This document shows positions 29,454 to 38,313 of a DNA stretch of 64,000 bases, one piece after another (the first letter of the stretch is position 1; every line of letters starts with the position of its first letter). This DNA comes from Rubripirellula reticaptiva (GTDB lineage: Bacteria; Planctomycetota; Planctomycetia; Pirellulales; Pirellulaceae). The translations under genes and the position numbers were made by a program. The notes under the pieces are model-generated. The model saw only the letters and a list, made by a program, of their open reading frames with translations, did not search any database and was not told the DNA's origin. The stretch spans positions 1,550,001-1,614,000 of the forward strand of contig NZ_SJPX01000001.1 in the NCBI RefSeq assembly GCF_007860175.1, written 5' to 3'.

Positions 29454-29960
29454 TCAATCACCGTTGCCAAGGTCGTCGCCAAACGATTCTAGGATCAGAT
29501 TGACCTCCGCTTCTTCGTGCTGTTCCAAGGTGTGACGAAACTGCTTGAGTCTGGTTAGAAACGTCGAGACTTTTTCAATTTGGTCCGGCGAGATTTCTGA
29601 CGCTTTGTCGGCCAGTTCGCGAATGCTCTCGAAAAGGCCTGTGTGTTCGCCACGCAGTTGCTCGGCCGTAATACTCATCTGCGGTGCAACCTCGATAGCC
29701 TCTTCGAAATATCCGAATGCTTCTTCGAGCGAAAAATGGAGCGCCAGTTGGTCGCGAAAGTCACCCAACAGAGCAGTGATCTCGGGCCAATGATTGGCCG
29801 CTGTTTGAGCGTGTTCTGCGAGCGGATCAAGTTTGTCGATTAAACATTTCAACTCTCGGTTGTCGTCTTTGATGTCCTTCAAAAACGCTGCGTTAACAGA
29901 TAGCCGTCGCTTCGTATCCGAAATCGTTCGGCCAACGATCGGGCTGATGGAACGTTCCAT
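29454..29960 (-). CDS. Hemerythrin-domain protein
   Basis: 168 residues from the ATG at 29960, with an AAGGA ribosome site 8 bp upstream; longer in-frame starts lack one. A four-helix hemerythrin HHE pattern of ligands is visible: LALHFSLEEAFGYFEEA, RGEHTGLFESI and FRHTLEQHEEAEVNLI. It binds a di-iron centre that senses or carries O2 or NO in the family. Cytoplasmic. It lies 72 bp downstream of epmA on the same strand and could share its transcript. Confidence 0.85.
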   Translation of the reverse strand: MERSISPIVGRTISDTKRRLSVNAAFLKDIKDDNRELKCLIDKLDPLAEHAQTAANHWPEITALLGDFRDQLALHFSLEEAFGYFEEAIEVAPQMSITAEQLRGEHTGLFESIRELADKASEISPDQIEKVSTFLTRLKQFRHTLEQHEEAEVNLILESFGDDLGNGD

Positions 29961-30032
29961 AATTCGGTCCTTGATAAGAGTAGATGCCGCATTGTATCCA
30001 ATCCGGCGGACCAAAGCCAAACCCACCTCGAA

Positions 30033-31007
30033 TCAGGCTCGATCGATCGGTAATGGAATCACAGGGTCTAAGGAGGAAACGCCTGAACGAATCATCAGCA
30101 GTCGGTCAACCCCCATGGCCACACCTGCGCAGGCGGGCAGGCCCGATCGCATGGCCTCGACCAGGGAGGATTCGACAGTCAATGGACGGCGGCCACTTGA
30201 AACGCGAATTTGGTTGCTCTGTTGGGCGCGATTGACCAAAACATTTGCGTCAAGCAATTCGTCATATCCATTGGCTAGTTCAACGCCACGCACGATCAAT
30301 TCGAACCTCGCAGCACACTTCGGATCGTCCGCCGCCGGCCGAGCTAGCGCAGCTTGGGTGATCGGATAGTTCTTGATGATCACAGGGTGTTCCATGCCCA
30401 GGGTTGGCTGGATGTGATGCGACAAAATCACATCCAGCATCAAGTCGCGATCGTCGGCGATCGATTGGGCAAGCTGCACGTCCACTTTCTGGGCCATCGA
30501 CACGAGCGTCTCGATCGGTTCGTCGATCGGATCGAATCCAAGTGTCGAGCGAAAGACGTCGCGATAGTTGACGACTTCGTAGCTGTCGAAGTTCAGAATC
30601 GTGGTTGCGAGATCACCCAGCAGCGAGATTTCGGAGTTGATATCAGCATCGACTTCGTACCATTCTAACATCGTAAATTCAATGTTGTGATGGTCGCCCG
30701 ACTCGCCGCTGCGAAATACAGGGCCGATGCTATAGATCGACGGCGCGCCCGCCGCCAACATTCGTTTCATCGCCAATTCGGGGGAAGTTTGTAGGTATAG
30801 AAACTCGGGCAGGTCACTGGCAATTTTTAATTGTCTTGATTCGACGCAAATCGGGTCGATGTATGCGTCGATGACGCAGTCTCGCGATAAACAGGGTGGC
30901 TGGACCTCAAGGAAGTTTCGCTGATCAAAGAACGAACGCAATTCTCGCAGCAACTCTGCTCGCTGGCGGATCAGTTCGATGTTGGGAAGCTGTGAGAATT
31001 TATTCAT
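30033..31007 (-). CDS. epmA: EF-P--(R)-beta-lysine ligase (GenX/PoxA)
   Basis: 324 residues: a class II lysyl-tRNA-synthetase-like catalytic core without the anticodon-binding domain, the hallmark of EpmA. Motif 2 is FRSGESGDHHNIEFTMLEWYE and its neighbours; motif 3 is GVAMGVDRLLM. The LQTSPELAMKRMLAAG segment is typical. EpmA attaches beta-lysine to a conserved Lys of elongation factor P, easing translation of polyproline stretches. EpmB (lysine 2,3-aminomutase) and EF-P genes are not in the window. Divergent from the ThiF-family gene across 157 bp. Confidence 0.92.
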   Translation of the reverse strand: MNKFSQLPNIELIRQRAELLRELRSFFDQRNFLEVQPPCLSRDCVIDAYIDPICVESRQLKIASDLPEFLYLQTSPELAMKRMLAAGAPSIYSIGPVFRSGESGDHHNIEFTMLEWYEVDADINSEISLLGDLATTILNFDSYEVVNYRDVFRSTLGFDPIDEPIETLVSMAQKVDVQLAQSIADDRDLMLDVILSHHIQPTLGMEHPVIIKNYPITQAALARPAADDPKCAARFELIVRGVELANGYDELLDANVLVNRAQQSNQIRVSSGRRPLTVESSLVEAMRSGLPACAGVAMGVDRLLMIRSGVSSLDPVIPLPIDRA

Positions 31008-31092
31008 CGATGTGGGAAAATCATTGGTTGTAAACTACAGTTGGCTCGTTCAATGAGCATCGCTAGGCGCGTTTGTTGACTTGGGTATTCTT

Positions 31093-31110
31093 GCCCATGA
31101 CAACATGGGC
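31093..31110. promoter_or_regulatory. Inverted repeat between epmA and the ThiF-family gene
   Basis: GCCCATG and CATGGGC flank the loop ACAA, a perfect 7-bp stem in the divergent promoter region, 55 bp before the ThiF-family ATG. It could be an operator or a leader hairpin; there is no T-run, so it is not a terminator. Confidence 0.35.
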
Positions 31111-31164
31111 TTCATTTCGCGTTTTGCCCATCCCCTTTGCCATCTCGATTGATTGTCGCCTGGA

Positions 31165-32211
31165 ATGTCGGATTCTGCTGAAGATCGCTACGCCCGTCAA
31201 ATACAGTTTGCCCCGATTGGCAGCGATGGAAATCGTCTGATCGCAGCGTCATCCGTTGCTGTGCTGGGCTGTGGCGCATTGGGCACCGTCGCAGCGGAAG
31301 TTCTGGCGCGAGCCGGCGTTGGCAAGTTGACGTTGATCGATCGCGACGTGGTTGAATGGACCAACTTGCAGCGACAATCTCTGTTCGACGAAGCAGATGC
31401 TCGCGAAGGTCGTTCGAAGGCCGCCGCCGCTTGCGAGCGAATTTCACAAATCAACAGTAGCATCAGGGTCGTGCCAATTGTCGCTGATGTCGGTGCCGGG
31501 AACATTCGCGACTTACTGGGCGAGGTCGATTTGGTGATCGACGCTGCAGATAATTTCTCGTTGCGTTTCTTGTTGAACGACTGGTCTTTGGCAACCAAGA
31601 CCGCTTGGGTCCATGGTGGATGCGTCGGTGCGTCGGGGCAGGTTCGATTGTTCACCGGCCAAGGTCGACCATGTTTTCGATGTGTCGTTCCCGAACCACC
31701 GCCGGCGTCGGCGGTCCAGACTTGCGATACGGCGGGCGTTGTTGGCTCGGTCACTCATGTGATCGCCAGCCTGCAGGCGACCGAAGCGATCAAGTGGTTG
31801 TCGGGCAATCAAGCGGCCGTTCATCAAACCATGTTGTCGATTGATCTGTGGAATAATCGCTTTCGCGAAATCGAGATTCCTTCGACACTATCGGCGGGCT
31901 GCGTCGCCTGTGACAACGGCGAACTGCAGTTCTTGGACGGGGCCCGCGGAATCGTGGATCAGTCGGCCGCCGTGCTGTGTGGTCGAAACGCAGTTCAAAT
32001 CAATCGCAGTCAAAACGGCGCGGTCGATTTAACGATGATGGCCGATCGGTGGAAAGGGATTGGGCGAGTGCAAGCTAACGCGTTCTTTATTCGACTGCAT
32101 CCCAGTGATACTCACACGGTCACCCTGTTTCGGGATGGCCGCGTGGTGGTTACCGGTACCGATCAAGTTAGCGAGGCTCGCAGTTTGTTTGATCGGTACG
32201 TGGGCGGCTGA
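31165..32211 (+). CDS. ThiF/MoeB/HesA-family adenylyltransferase
   Basis: 348 residues from the ATG at 31165; an in-frame TTG at 31153 is possible. ATP-binding glycine motif VLGCGALGTVAAEVLARAGVG, DRDVVEWTNLQRQ with the arginine finger, a zinc-binding pair CFRC and CVAC, and a cysteine-containing crossover TCDTAGVVGSVTHVIASLQA. These enzymes adenylate the C-terminal Gly-Gly of ubiquitin-like sulfur carriers (MoaD, ThiS) for cofactor synthesis. No carrier gene is adjacent, so molybdopterin versus thiamine cannot be decided. The C-terminal 100 residues form a small extra domain typical of planctomycete members. It converges with the sulfatase gene, stops 2 bp apart. Confidence 0.9.
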   Translation: MSDSAEDRYARQIQFAPIGSDGNRLIAASSVAVLGCGALGTVAAEVLARAGVGKLTLIDRDVVEWTNLQRQSLFDEADAREGRSKAAAACERISQINSSIRVVPIVADVGAGNIRDLLGEVDLVIDAADNFSLRFLLNDWSLATKTAWVHGGCVGASGQVRLFTGQGRPCFRCVVPEPPPASAVQTCDTAGVVGSVTHVIASLQATEAIKWLSGNQAAVHQTMLSIDLWNNRFREIEIPSTLSAGCVACDNGELQFLDGARGIVDQSAAVLCGRNAVQINRSQNGAVDLTMMADRWKGIGRVQANAFFIRLHPSDTHTVTLFRDGRVVVTGTDQVSEARSLFDRYVGG

Positions 32212-32213
32212 GG

Positions 32214-33791
32214 TCACTTTTTCTTTACAGGGCTATCCAGTGGAATCAACGGAAATTCGGTGGACGGCGCTCGAACATCGGCCATCATTTTTTCCAGTTC
32301 TTTGACGATCATTGGGTGATCGCTAGCGACATTCTTCGTTTCGCCAATGTCAGTCGCGATGTTGTACAGTTCGGTTTCAAGCTTGCCTTTCTGCATGTTT
32401 TGGCGGACGGCTTTCCAGTCACCCACGCGGATGGTTTGCTGGCCTCCATAACCTGTAAATTCGCGGTACAAGTAAGGTCGTTCGGGCTGCGCGTTGCCAA
32501 GCAGTGTCGGCAGTAGTGAAATGCCGTCGATATTCTTGGGCACATTTTCCGCTTGCCCAATCGCATCTAGTAGCGTTGGCATCCAATCTTCGAATCCGCT
32601 GATACGGTCGCTCGTCGAACCGGGCGCTACATGCCCTGGCCAACGAACAATCGTTGGCACGCGGACACCGCCCTCGTAGAGAGAACCTTTCAAGCCTCGC
32701 AGTTCGCCGACACTTGAAAAGAAAGTGTAGTCAACTTCCTCGCCCAGGTGAGTCGTCCCGTTGTCGCTGGTGAAGACGACGATGGTGTTTTCGGCCAAGC
32801 CGAGTTCATCGAGCAACGACAACAGATTGCCGACGTAACGATCCAGTCGTGAAATCATCGCTGCATAAGCGGCACGCGGTGTGAAGTGGGGCGTGTACCC
32901 ATTGCGCTCGCGAGTGAAGGGTGGGTCGTTCCAACCAAGATCGGTGTACGGTTTTAGTTCCTCGTCGGGTACATGCAGAGCAACGTGCGGGATCATGCTG
33001 GGATAGTACAGAAAGAATGGCTGCTGGCGGTTTGTCTTAACGAACTCCATCGCTGCCGCATTGATTCGATCCGGTGCATAGTCTTGTCCTTTAAAGACGT
33101 CATAGCTGTGTGGATCGGCGGGATCCGCACCGTCGGCAAGTCCAGCGTGTCCAGGTACAGCGGGCGAATTGTTTAAGTCGATACGTTTCCCATCATTCCA
33201 CAGATAGGGCGGGTAATAGCTGTGCGCGTGCGCTTGACACAAGTAGCCCGTGAAATGATCCAGTCCTTGGCGAAGTGGTTCACCGGTTGAGTCCGGTCCT
33301 CCCAGCCCCCACTTTCCGAAAGCTCCAGTCGCATATCCGTGACGCTTCATCAACTCGGGCAATGTTACCTCGTCATCGGGAATCGGTAGCTGTCCTTCCG
33401 GCGGAGTCGAGCGATTGTCACGGACGAAGGCGTGCCCTGGATGCTTGCCCGTCAGCAGTACGCAACGCGACGGTGCGCAGACCGCGTTGCCGCTGTAATG
33501 CTGGGTCAGACGCATTCCTTCAGCAGCCAATTTGTCCAAGTTTGGCGTCTTGATCTTGGTTTGCCCGAATGACCCGAGTTCTCGAAAGCCTAAGTCATCC
33601 GCCAGGATGAAGACAACGTTGGGAGGTCCGTTCGAATCGGCGCTGACCGGCGTTGTGAGTAGGGTCAGTACAAAAAGTGCTGCAGATGTCGCGACGATAA
33701 ACGTAGCTGTTTTGCGTCGGAATTGATGTGGGAATGACCGGTGGAAAGCGGCCCGGATCTTGGCACGAATTTGACTCATATTGATTCCCAT
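32214..33791 (-). CDS. Secreted formylglycine-dependent sulfatase
   Basis: 525 residues from the ATG at 33791; the ATG at 33779 has a better ribosome site (GGGA). A long basic n-region and hydrophobic core (FIVATSAALFVLTLLTTPVSA) form the signal peptide. The sulfatase signature NAVCAPSRCVLLTGKHPG contains the Cys that is oxidised to formylglycine. Metal ligands are visible in FILADDLGF and VFTSDNGTTH. It hydrolyses sulfate esters outside the cytoplasm, most likely on algal polysaccharides, as is common in marine planctomycetes. The maturase that makes formylglycine is not in the window. Substrate class cannot be fixed without family alignment. Confidence 0.93.
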   Translation of the reverse strand: MGINMSQIRAKIRAAFHRSFPHQFRRKTATFIVATSAALFVLTLLTTPVSADSNGPPNVVFILADDLGFRELGSFGQTKIKTPNLDKLAAEGMRLTQHYSGNAVCAPSRCVLLTGKHPGHAFVRDNRSTPPEGQLPIPDDEVTLPELMKRHGYATGAFGKWGLGGPDSTGEPLRQGLDHFTGYLCQAHAHSYYPPYLWNDGKRIDLNNSPAVPGHAGLADGADPADPHSYDVFKGQDYAPDRINAAAMEFVKTNRQQPFFLYYPSMIPHVALHVPDEELKPYTDLGWNDPPFTRERNGYTPHFTPRAAYAAMISRLDRYVGNLLSLLDELGLAENTIVVFTSDNGTTHLGEEVDYTFFSSVGELRGLKGSLYEGGVRVPTIVRWPGHVAPGSTSDRISGFEDWMPTLLDAIGQAENVPKNIDGISLLPTLLGNAQPERPYLYREFTGYGGQQTIRVGDWKAVRQNMQKGKLETELYNIATDIGETKNVASDHPMIVKELEKMMADVRAPSTEFPLIPLDSPVKKK

Positions 33792-34057
33792 TCGAAGGAC
33801 TGAGGGTGTGATGCGTTCGTTTTGGTCGGGTATCGGGCCGCTTGGTCACTTGAATCTACGATCAAGAAACAAGGGTGAACAACTAGGAACCACGGACGAT
33901 GATTCCTGAGTTGATCACCCGGGCAGCGAGAAACCGACCTCGGCAGCATGCACAGCATCTTCGTTCCCGCATCACAAGTCAAATCTTTGGCTCGTGGCTG
34001 CCTGGCGATTCAAGAAATGGAACGTTTGCCGCTTCATTTCTCTCGAAAACATGAAAT

Positions 34058-35371
34058 TTGCCTGTGATCGTTAAGAACCTTTTGGACGACGAATCGACGA
34101 TAGGACTGTCGGTCGATCTTGCTCTCGCAATTATACTGCTGGCGATCATCGTGACGCTGGTAAGCGAGTTTGTGCCACGCACTCTTCATTACTGCAACTA
34201 TAGTTGGCTCATGGCTTCATCCGACGAGATAACGACGTTTAATCCGCTGGGCAACTACGAGTGGCCGGTACGTCCGGCCGAAGAGAGTCTGCGGCGGATG
34301 GCAGGGGATTTGTGGCGAACGTTCAGACGCAAGAATGAGCCCGATCCGTTCATTTCGGATGAGTCGTTGCGGTGGACGAATCGTTCCCGGCTGAATGAAA
34401 TTGCTGCTCCGCCAGCGTGCGGGCCGGTGCTGTCAGAGTTGCAAGCGACGTTCGCCGAATGGATCGCAGATCAAGAACCGTCGCACTGGTTGCAATTGGT
34501 GGTTCTTCCGCCTTGCGACCAGAATGACATCGTGCGGTCATGGGCCTTGGTCAACGACCATGTGATCCTCGAGCCACCCGCAAGGGATTCGATTTTAGAT
34601 CCCGAATCGGAATTTGAGTTGCCAGAAATTCGTGGCGATGGCGTGATCGTCGTACCTCGTCTCGAGCACTGGTTCTTGCGGCATCACAACGGTTTGCGGG
34701 AAGTTCGGACTTTGTTGCATCAGTTGTCACGGCTGCAGAGGCACTGCGTGATCGGTTGCAATAGTTGGGCGTGGGGATTTCTCTCGAAGGTCGCAAACGC
34801 TGATTCGGTCTTTCCGTGCGGACTGACATTCGAAGCATTTCATGCGGCGCGTTTGCGTCGTTGGTTTAGCGAACTCGCGTCGGAGGGCGAAGACCGTGGG
34901 AGGACCTTTCGTTCGTCAATCGATGGCAAGGATGTGTTCGCCGCGTCGGATCAAAAGGAAACGCCGAGCGACTTCTTTTTTCAATTGGCGGCGCGCAGTT
35001 TCGGGATTCCATGGGTCGCTTGGCATTTGTGGCGGCGAAGTATTCGCTTGGGGCCTGATCAAGACCAAGGTGCCGAGCCAATGTTCGCCGATGAGGAAAC
35101 TCTTTGGATTGCCGCACTAGAAGATTTCAAAATGCCTAAGCAGGACGTTGATTCGGCGTTGTTGCTTCTGCAGGCGTTGCTGATTCACGATACGCTCACC
35201 GCTGAACAGATTGATTTGGTCGTGCCGCTCGGTGGCGTCGGCGTGCTAGCGTCGCTTGTGCGTGCGGGCTTTGTATTGCGTCAGGATCAGCAATACGCCT
35301 GCGCTCCGGCCGCCTATCACGTCATCCGCACTCAGTTAGATGCCGCCGGTTTCCCTATGGACCAACTCTGA
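34058..35371 (+). CDS. Membrane-anchored protein with ATPase-like core, coupled to MscS
   Basis: 437 residues from a TTG; a GTG at 34064 and an ATG at 34213 are alternatives, but the last would remove the membrane segment (residues 18-38, LALAIILLAIIVTLVSEF). The soluble part contains a strand-acid stretch (GVIVVPRLEHWFLRHHNG) and later RHCVIGCNSWAWGFLS, which look like the Walker B and sensor regions of a P-loop ATPase. No Walker A is present where one would be expected (VVLPPCDQNDIVRSW). The last 70 residues resemble a winged helix. Its stop overlaps the MscS start by 1 bp (TGATG), so the two proteins are made together. Function unknown; a degenerate ATPase controlling the channel is speculative. 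Confidence 0.7.
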   Translation: MPVIVKNLLDDESTIGLSVDLALAIILLAIIVTLVSEFVPRTLHYCNYSWLMASSDEITTFNPLGNYEWPVRPAEESLRRMAGDLWRTFRRKNEPDPFISDESLRWTNRSRLNEIAAPPACGPVLSELQATFAEWIADQEPSHWLQLVVLPPCDQNDIVRSWALVNDHVILEPPARDSILDPESEFELPEIRGDGVIVVPRLEHWFLRHHNGLREVRTLLHQLSRLQRHCVIGCNSWAWGFLSKVANADSVFPCGLTFEAFHAARLRRWFSELASEGEDRGRTFRSSIDGKDVFAASDQKETPSDFFFQLAARSFGIPWVAWHLWRRSIRLGPDQDQGAEPMFADEETLWIAALEDFKMPKQDVDSALLLLQALLIHDTLTAEQIDLVVPLGGVGVLASLVRAGFVLRQDQQYACAPAAYHVIRTQLDAAGFPMDQL

Positions 35372-36246
35372 TGCCGCAAGAAATCAATGTCAAACCGACG
35401 GAAGCAGCCGAGTCTGTGCAGGGTTCAGTCGCAGCAAAAGACAATGCAGTCCAGTTGATCAACGATCTGCAAGACATCAGCTTTGGTGAAATTGCGGTGG
35501 TGATTGTAGCAACGTGGGTTGCAATCGTTTTGGCAAGACGTGTGCTACCGTTCCTGGCTGAACGCGGTCCAAATCAAGTGAGACTGTATCTCTTGGGTGC
35601 GGTGCCGATTATTCGGTTGCTGTTGATGACAGTAGCAATCTTGTGGATATTTCCGATCATCTTCAACGTCACGTTTCAGAACTTCTTGGTGATTGCTGGT
35701 GGTGCCAGCGTCGCAATCGGCTTTGCATTTAAGGATTATGTCAGCAGTTTGATTGCTGGCATCGTTGCGATTTTCGAGCGACCATATCGGCCAGGCGATT
35801 GGGTCGAAATTGATGACGACTACGGAGAAGTACAAACGGTGGGGCTGAGAGCAATTCGTTTGCGGACCGCTTCGGATGACATTGTCACGGTTCCCCACGT
35901 GCGAATGTGGGACAGTAATATCAGCAATTCCAATGACGGAGCGCGAACGTTGATGTGCGTCGCGGACTTCTACGTTGCGCCGGACCATGACGCGGCAAAC
36001 CTGCGAGAAAAACTGCGTGACGTGGCACTAACGAGCGCTTACTTAGAGTTTGACAAGCCGGTGCTGGTCATGTTGTCAGAGAAGCCGTGGGGAACGCATT
36101 ACAAAGTAAAAGCCTATCCGTTTGACATGCGGGATCAGTTCGCGTTCGTCAGTGACCTAACCATTCGAGGCAAGCAAGCGATCAACGAGTGCAGTGCCAG
36201 AGAAGTCACAGCACACTACGCAGTCTCAAGCGATGATTCGGGGTAA
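35371..36246 (+). CDS. MscS-family mechanosensitive channel
   Basis: 291 residues, translationally coupled to the upstream ATPase-like gene. An N-terminal stretch of about 35 residues is followed by three transmembrane helices (about 35-135), the pore-lining TM3 (ASVAIGFAFKDYVSSLIAGI) and the beta domain (IFERPYRPGDWVEIDDDYGE, with VPHVRMWDSNISN). MscS channels open under membrane tension and release solutes on osmotic downshift. It is one of two MscS-type channels here; unlike the other it lacks a BON domain and signal peptide. It marks the left side of the stress and envelope island. Confidence 0.92.
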   Translation: MPQEINVKPTEAAESVQGSVAAKDNAVQLINDLQDISFGEIAVVIVATWVAIVLARRVLPFLAERGPNQVRLYLLGAVPIIRLLLMTVAILWIFPIIFNVTFQNFLVIAGGASVAIGFAFKDYVSSLIAGIVAIFERPYRPGDWVEIDDDYGEVQTVGLRAIRLRTASDDIVTVPHVRMWDSNISNSNDGARTLMCVADFYVAPDHDAANLREKLRDVALTSAYLEFDKPVLVMLSEKPWGTHYKVKAYPFDMRDQFAFVSDLTIRGKQAINECSAREVTAHYAVSSDDSG

Positions 36247-36290
36247 GCAACGGTTTTGTGGCTAGAAATCCGCCAGAGACATGGCCGTAG

Positions 36291-37004
36291 CTAGCCGATT
36301 CTCTTCAATGCCTCATCAAAACGTCGATCGAATTCTGCGAACAGATCCAGTGTTTCGGGACGGTCGAGCACTTGCTGGATGTTGGCAGCCCCCGCGTCAA
36401 TTTTCGGTTCTGGTTCGATCGCTTCGTCGGCGCCTGTGCCCGAGTCGGCGAGTCCTCGTGCCGTCGCGATGGCGGCAGATTTCCAACCTTTGACACTTGT
36501 AAGTGCGTCGGTCATTGCAGCACGTACGACGCGAAAATCGATCCTTGCAAACGACTCTTCGAAAGCTAGTCGCATTCGAGCAGACTGGGTTGGATCGATC
36601 GTTGCTGACTCATCACGAAGGTGCCGATCGAGAGTCCGCCCGAGCAGCACCATTCGCATGATCTCAAGGGGAACCCCTCGGATCGAAGTCACGATTGCGA
36701 CGAATTTGCGAACCGGGAACAGCAATAACTTCAGCGGTGCCTTCACGGCGGTCGCGACGCAGCCGTTTAGGCAACCGCCGCTCGAATCGAAAAACGGTTT
36801 CAAATCGTCCAGAAGGTCAGTGCGTTGATGAGCCGCAAGTGTCCTTGAGACAACGAACTGTCGGCATCGACTGCGGATGACGTCATCGACGAACGGAATC
36901 GGGATGAACCGTGCAGCCGAGGATACAATTCCCGCAACGACCCATTGATGAGTCAGCCAGGTTGATCCGTCTGGATTCAATTTGTCTGGAGTCGTTTCAG
37001 GCAT
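36291..37004 (-). CDS. Unknown conserved-looking protein
   Basis: 237 residues. Moderately hydrophobic in the first half (VVAGIVSSAARFIPIPFVDD; NGCVATAVKAPLKLLLFPVR) with amphipathic rather than clear transmembrane helices, then a charged helical C-terminal half ending DLFAEFDRRFDEALKRIG. The basic stretch RSRCRQFVVSRTLAAHQR and the GVPLEIMRMVLLGRTLDRHL segment suggest a membrane-associated helical protein. I recognise no family. It converges with the MscS gene and precedes no obvious partner. Confidence 0.65.
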   Translation of the reverse strand: MPETTPDKLNPDGSTWLTHQWVVAGIVSSAARFIPIPFVDDVIRSRCRQFVVSRTLAAHQRTDLLDDLKPFFDSSGGCLNGCVATAVKAPLKLLLFPVRKFVAIVTSIRGVPLEIMRMVLLGRTLDRHLRDESATIDPTQSARMRLAFEESFARIDFRVVRAAMTDALTSVKGWKSAAIATARGLADSGTGADEAIEPEPKIDAGAANIQQVLDRPETLDLFAEFDRRFDEALKRIG

Positions 37005-37147
37005 CGCGATTGCTTCTATCCACGCTTCGTCGGTTTTCTATGGTTGATCGGCATCACGACAGTGAAACCAAATTAATTCGCCTTGTCGAATCGGCTCCAC
37101 CAGAGCGCCGTAGAAATTGACGTCTCGGCGATGGCTCATTGGCTAGC

Positions 37148-37514
37148 TCAGTCAGCGGCAATCGCGGCGACCAACTCGTCGAGTTCTGCTCTGTGTTGAT
37201 TGAACTTCCTCTCTGCCTCGGCGACGTCTGGATGCCGAGCCATGCTGAGAATGTCTTGCAGTTCGACTGTTGCTCCATCGGTTTGGAACGTACTGAGCAA
37301 GCTTTTCAGTTTCATGCTGCGCCGAGTCAGCAGCAGCGCCGTTGCCGTCCTCGAGAGCATGTAGCGATTTTTGGTTGGCGCCGGGGAGGTCGGTTGAGGT
37401 GATGGCTGCCACCTCACGCAGAAGAATCTCGTCTCCTCCAAGTCGTCGGATTGCTTCTGCGAAGTGATACGCGTGTTCGACTGAAACGGTCACTGGCCTC
37501 TCTCTATAGGGCAT
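37148..37514 (-). pseudogene. Hpt phosphotransfer protein gene, frameshifted at the phospho-histidine
   Basis: Two overlapping minus-strand frames together encode one Hpt domain of about 121 residues. The first frame, from the ATG at 37514, reads VEHAYHFAEAIRRLGGDE through SLHALEDGNGAAADSAQH. After that His codon (37316-37314) one extra G (37313) shifts the frame, and the other frame continues KLKSLLSTFQTDGATVELQ to ELDELVAAIAAD, ending at 37148. Removing that base gives the Hpt core AQHKLKSLLSTF. Hpt proteins relay phosphate from a hybrid kinase's receiver to a response regulator, and both are encoded in this island. As it stands the product would be a 120-residue protein with a nonsense second half. 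A sequencing error, a real mutation or slippage cannot be told apart here. Confidence 0.75.
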
Positions 37515-37544
37515 CTACGTTTCGATCAACAACGCGCTGGGCGG

Positions 37545-37781
37545 TTACCAAGGTTTGATTTTCCAACCTACGATCAAGCCCAGACCGAATGCCCAAACCG
37601 CCGCGACTTCCGGTTTGTCTTTTGCATAAGCTTTCGCGAGACTCAGCAAATCTTTCGCTGGCTCCGCCATATAATGATCTTTAAACTCGCGTGCGCCGAC
37701 CGCGAGACTGTCGGTCGCGTCATTAACAAATTCACGGGCAACACCTTTGACGTGTTCGGTGGATCGGGTTGTTTCTGACAT
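37545..37781 (-). CDS. Small DUF883/YqjD-like membrane-anchored protein
   Basis: 78 residues: an amphipathic helical stretch (residues 5-45, VKGVAREFVNDATDSLAVGA) and one C-terminal transmembrane helix (PEVAAVWAFGLGLIVGWKI) ending in KPW. This is the layout of the YqjD/ElaB/DUF883 family, which in E. coli includes stationary-phase inner-membrane proteins that bind ribosomes. It lies 30 bp upstream of the Hpt gene and 85 bp downstream of the Holin-X-like gene, all on one strand, so it probably belongs to the same operon. Confidence 0.7.
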   Translation of the reverse strand: MSETTRSTEHVKGVAREFVNDATDSLAVGAREFKDHYMAEPAKDLLSLAKAYAKDKPEVAAVWAFGLGLIVGWKIKPW

Positions 37782-37866
37782 TAGAGATTCCTAAGTTAGT
37801 GATGGAGTTAGTTGTGTCGACCTTAAATTGACGACATGCCTTGGTCGCTTTATCGCTGCATCGTCT

Positions 37867-38313
37867 CTATCGCGGAGTTGGTGGAAACGTCTCGCGTCGA
37901 AATTGGTTGCGGGCTGATTGACGGGGCTTCACAACCACTGCTTTGATCCAACGCATGTTTTCGGCAAACTCCCGTTTCACCTCGATCAGTGAATCGTTCG
38001 CTTTTCCGATCATTTTGGCTCCCGTTAACGCTGCAATCATGGCGACAAACATGGCGATACTGCTGACGATCAGCAACGCTTCGCCCGCGGTAAGATCAAA
38101 CTGTTCGTGTAGAACGAATCCGAGCCCGATCATCGCGGTCATCGCCGCAGTCAGCGTGATGATCGCCGCTAAAGCTAAAAAAATGACCGCCTTGATGCCG
38201 CGGCGCTTGGCTTCCCGAGAATCTACCGATAGCAATTGGAATTGCAATTCGCAGAGGTCAACGATGTCGCCGATCACGCGCCCGAATCCGCCCTGGTTTC
38301 GTTCTTCGCTCAT
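37867..38313 (-). CDS. YqjE/Holin-X-like membrane protein
   Basis: 148 residues from the ATG at 38313, which overlaps the preceding stop by 4 bp (ATGA); an ATG 27 bp further upstream is less likely. Two adjacent transmembrane helices (AVIFLALAAIITLTAAMTAM and EALLIVSSIAMFVAMIAAL) are flanked by amphipathic helices, the layout of the YqjE/Actinobacterial Holin-X family. In E. coli, YqjE is encoded with YqjD, and here too it sits among YqjD-like genes. Despite the name no lytic role is implied. Likely a stress-responsive inner-membrane protein. Confidence 0.78.
   Translation of the reverse strand: MSEERNQGGFGRVIGDIVDLCELQFQLLSVDSREAKRRGIKAVIFLALAAIITLTAAMTAMIGLGFVLHEQFDLTAGEALLIVSSIAMFVAMIAALTGAKMIGKANDSLIEVKREFAENMRWIKAVVVKPRQSARNQFRRETFPPTPR

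Noticed and set aside
34018-34032. TGGAACGTTTGCCGC as a sigma54 promoter for the ATPase-like/MscS pair
   Set aside because: GG-N10-GC spacing is right and the -24 half is near consensus, but the -12 reads CCGC and the predicted start would lie only about 14 bp before the start codon.
37867-38313. Phage holin, suggesting a prophage
   Set aside because: The two-helix layout and neighbours match the YqjE stress family; there are no phage structural, integrase or lysis genes in the window.
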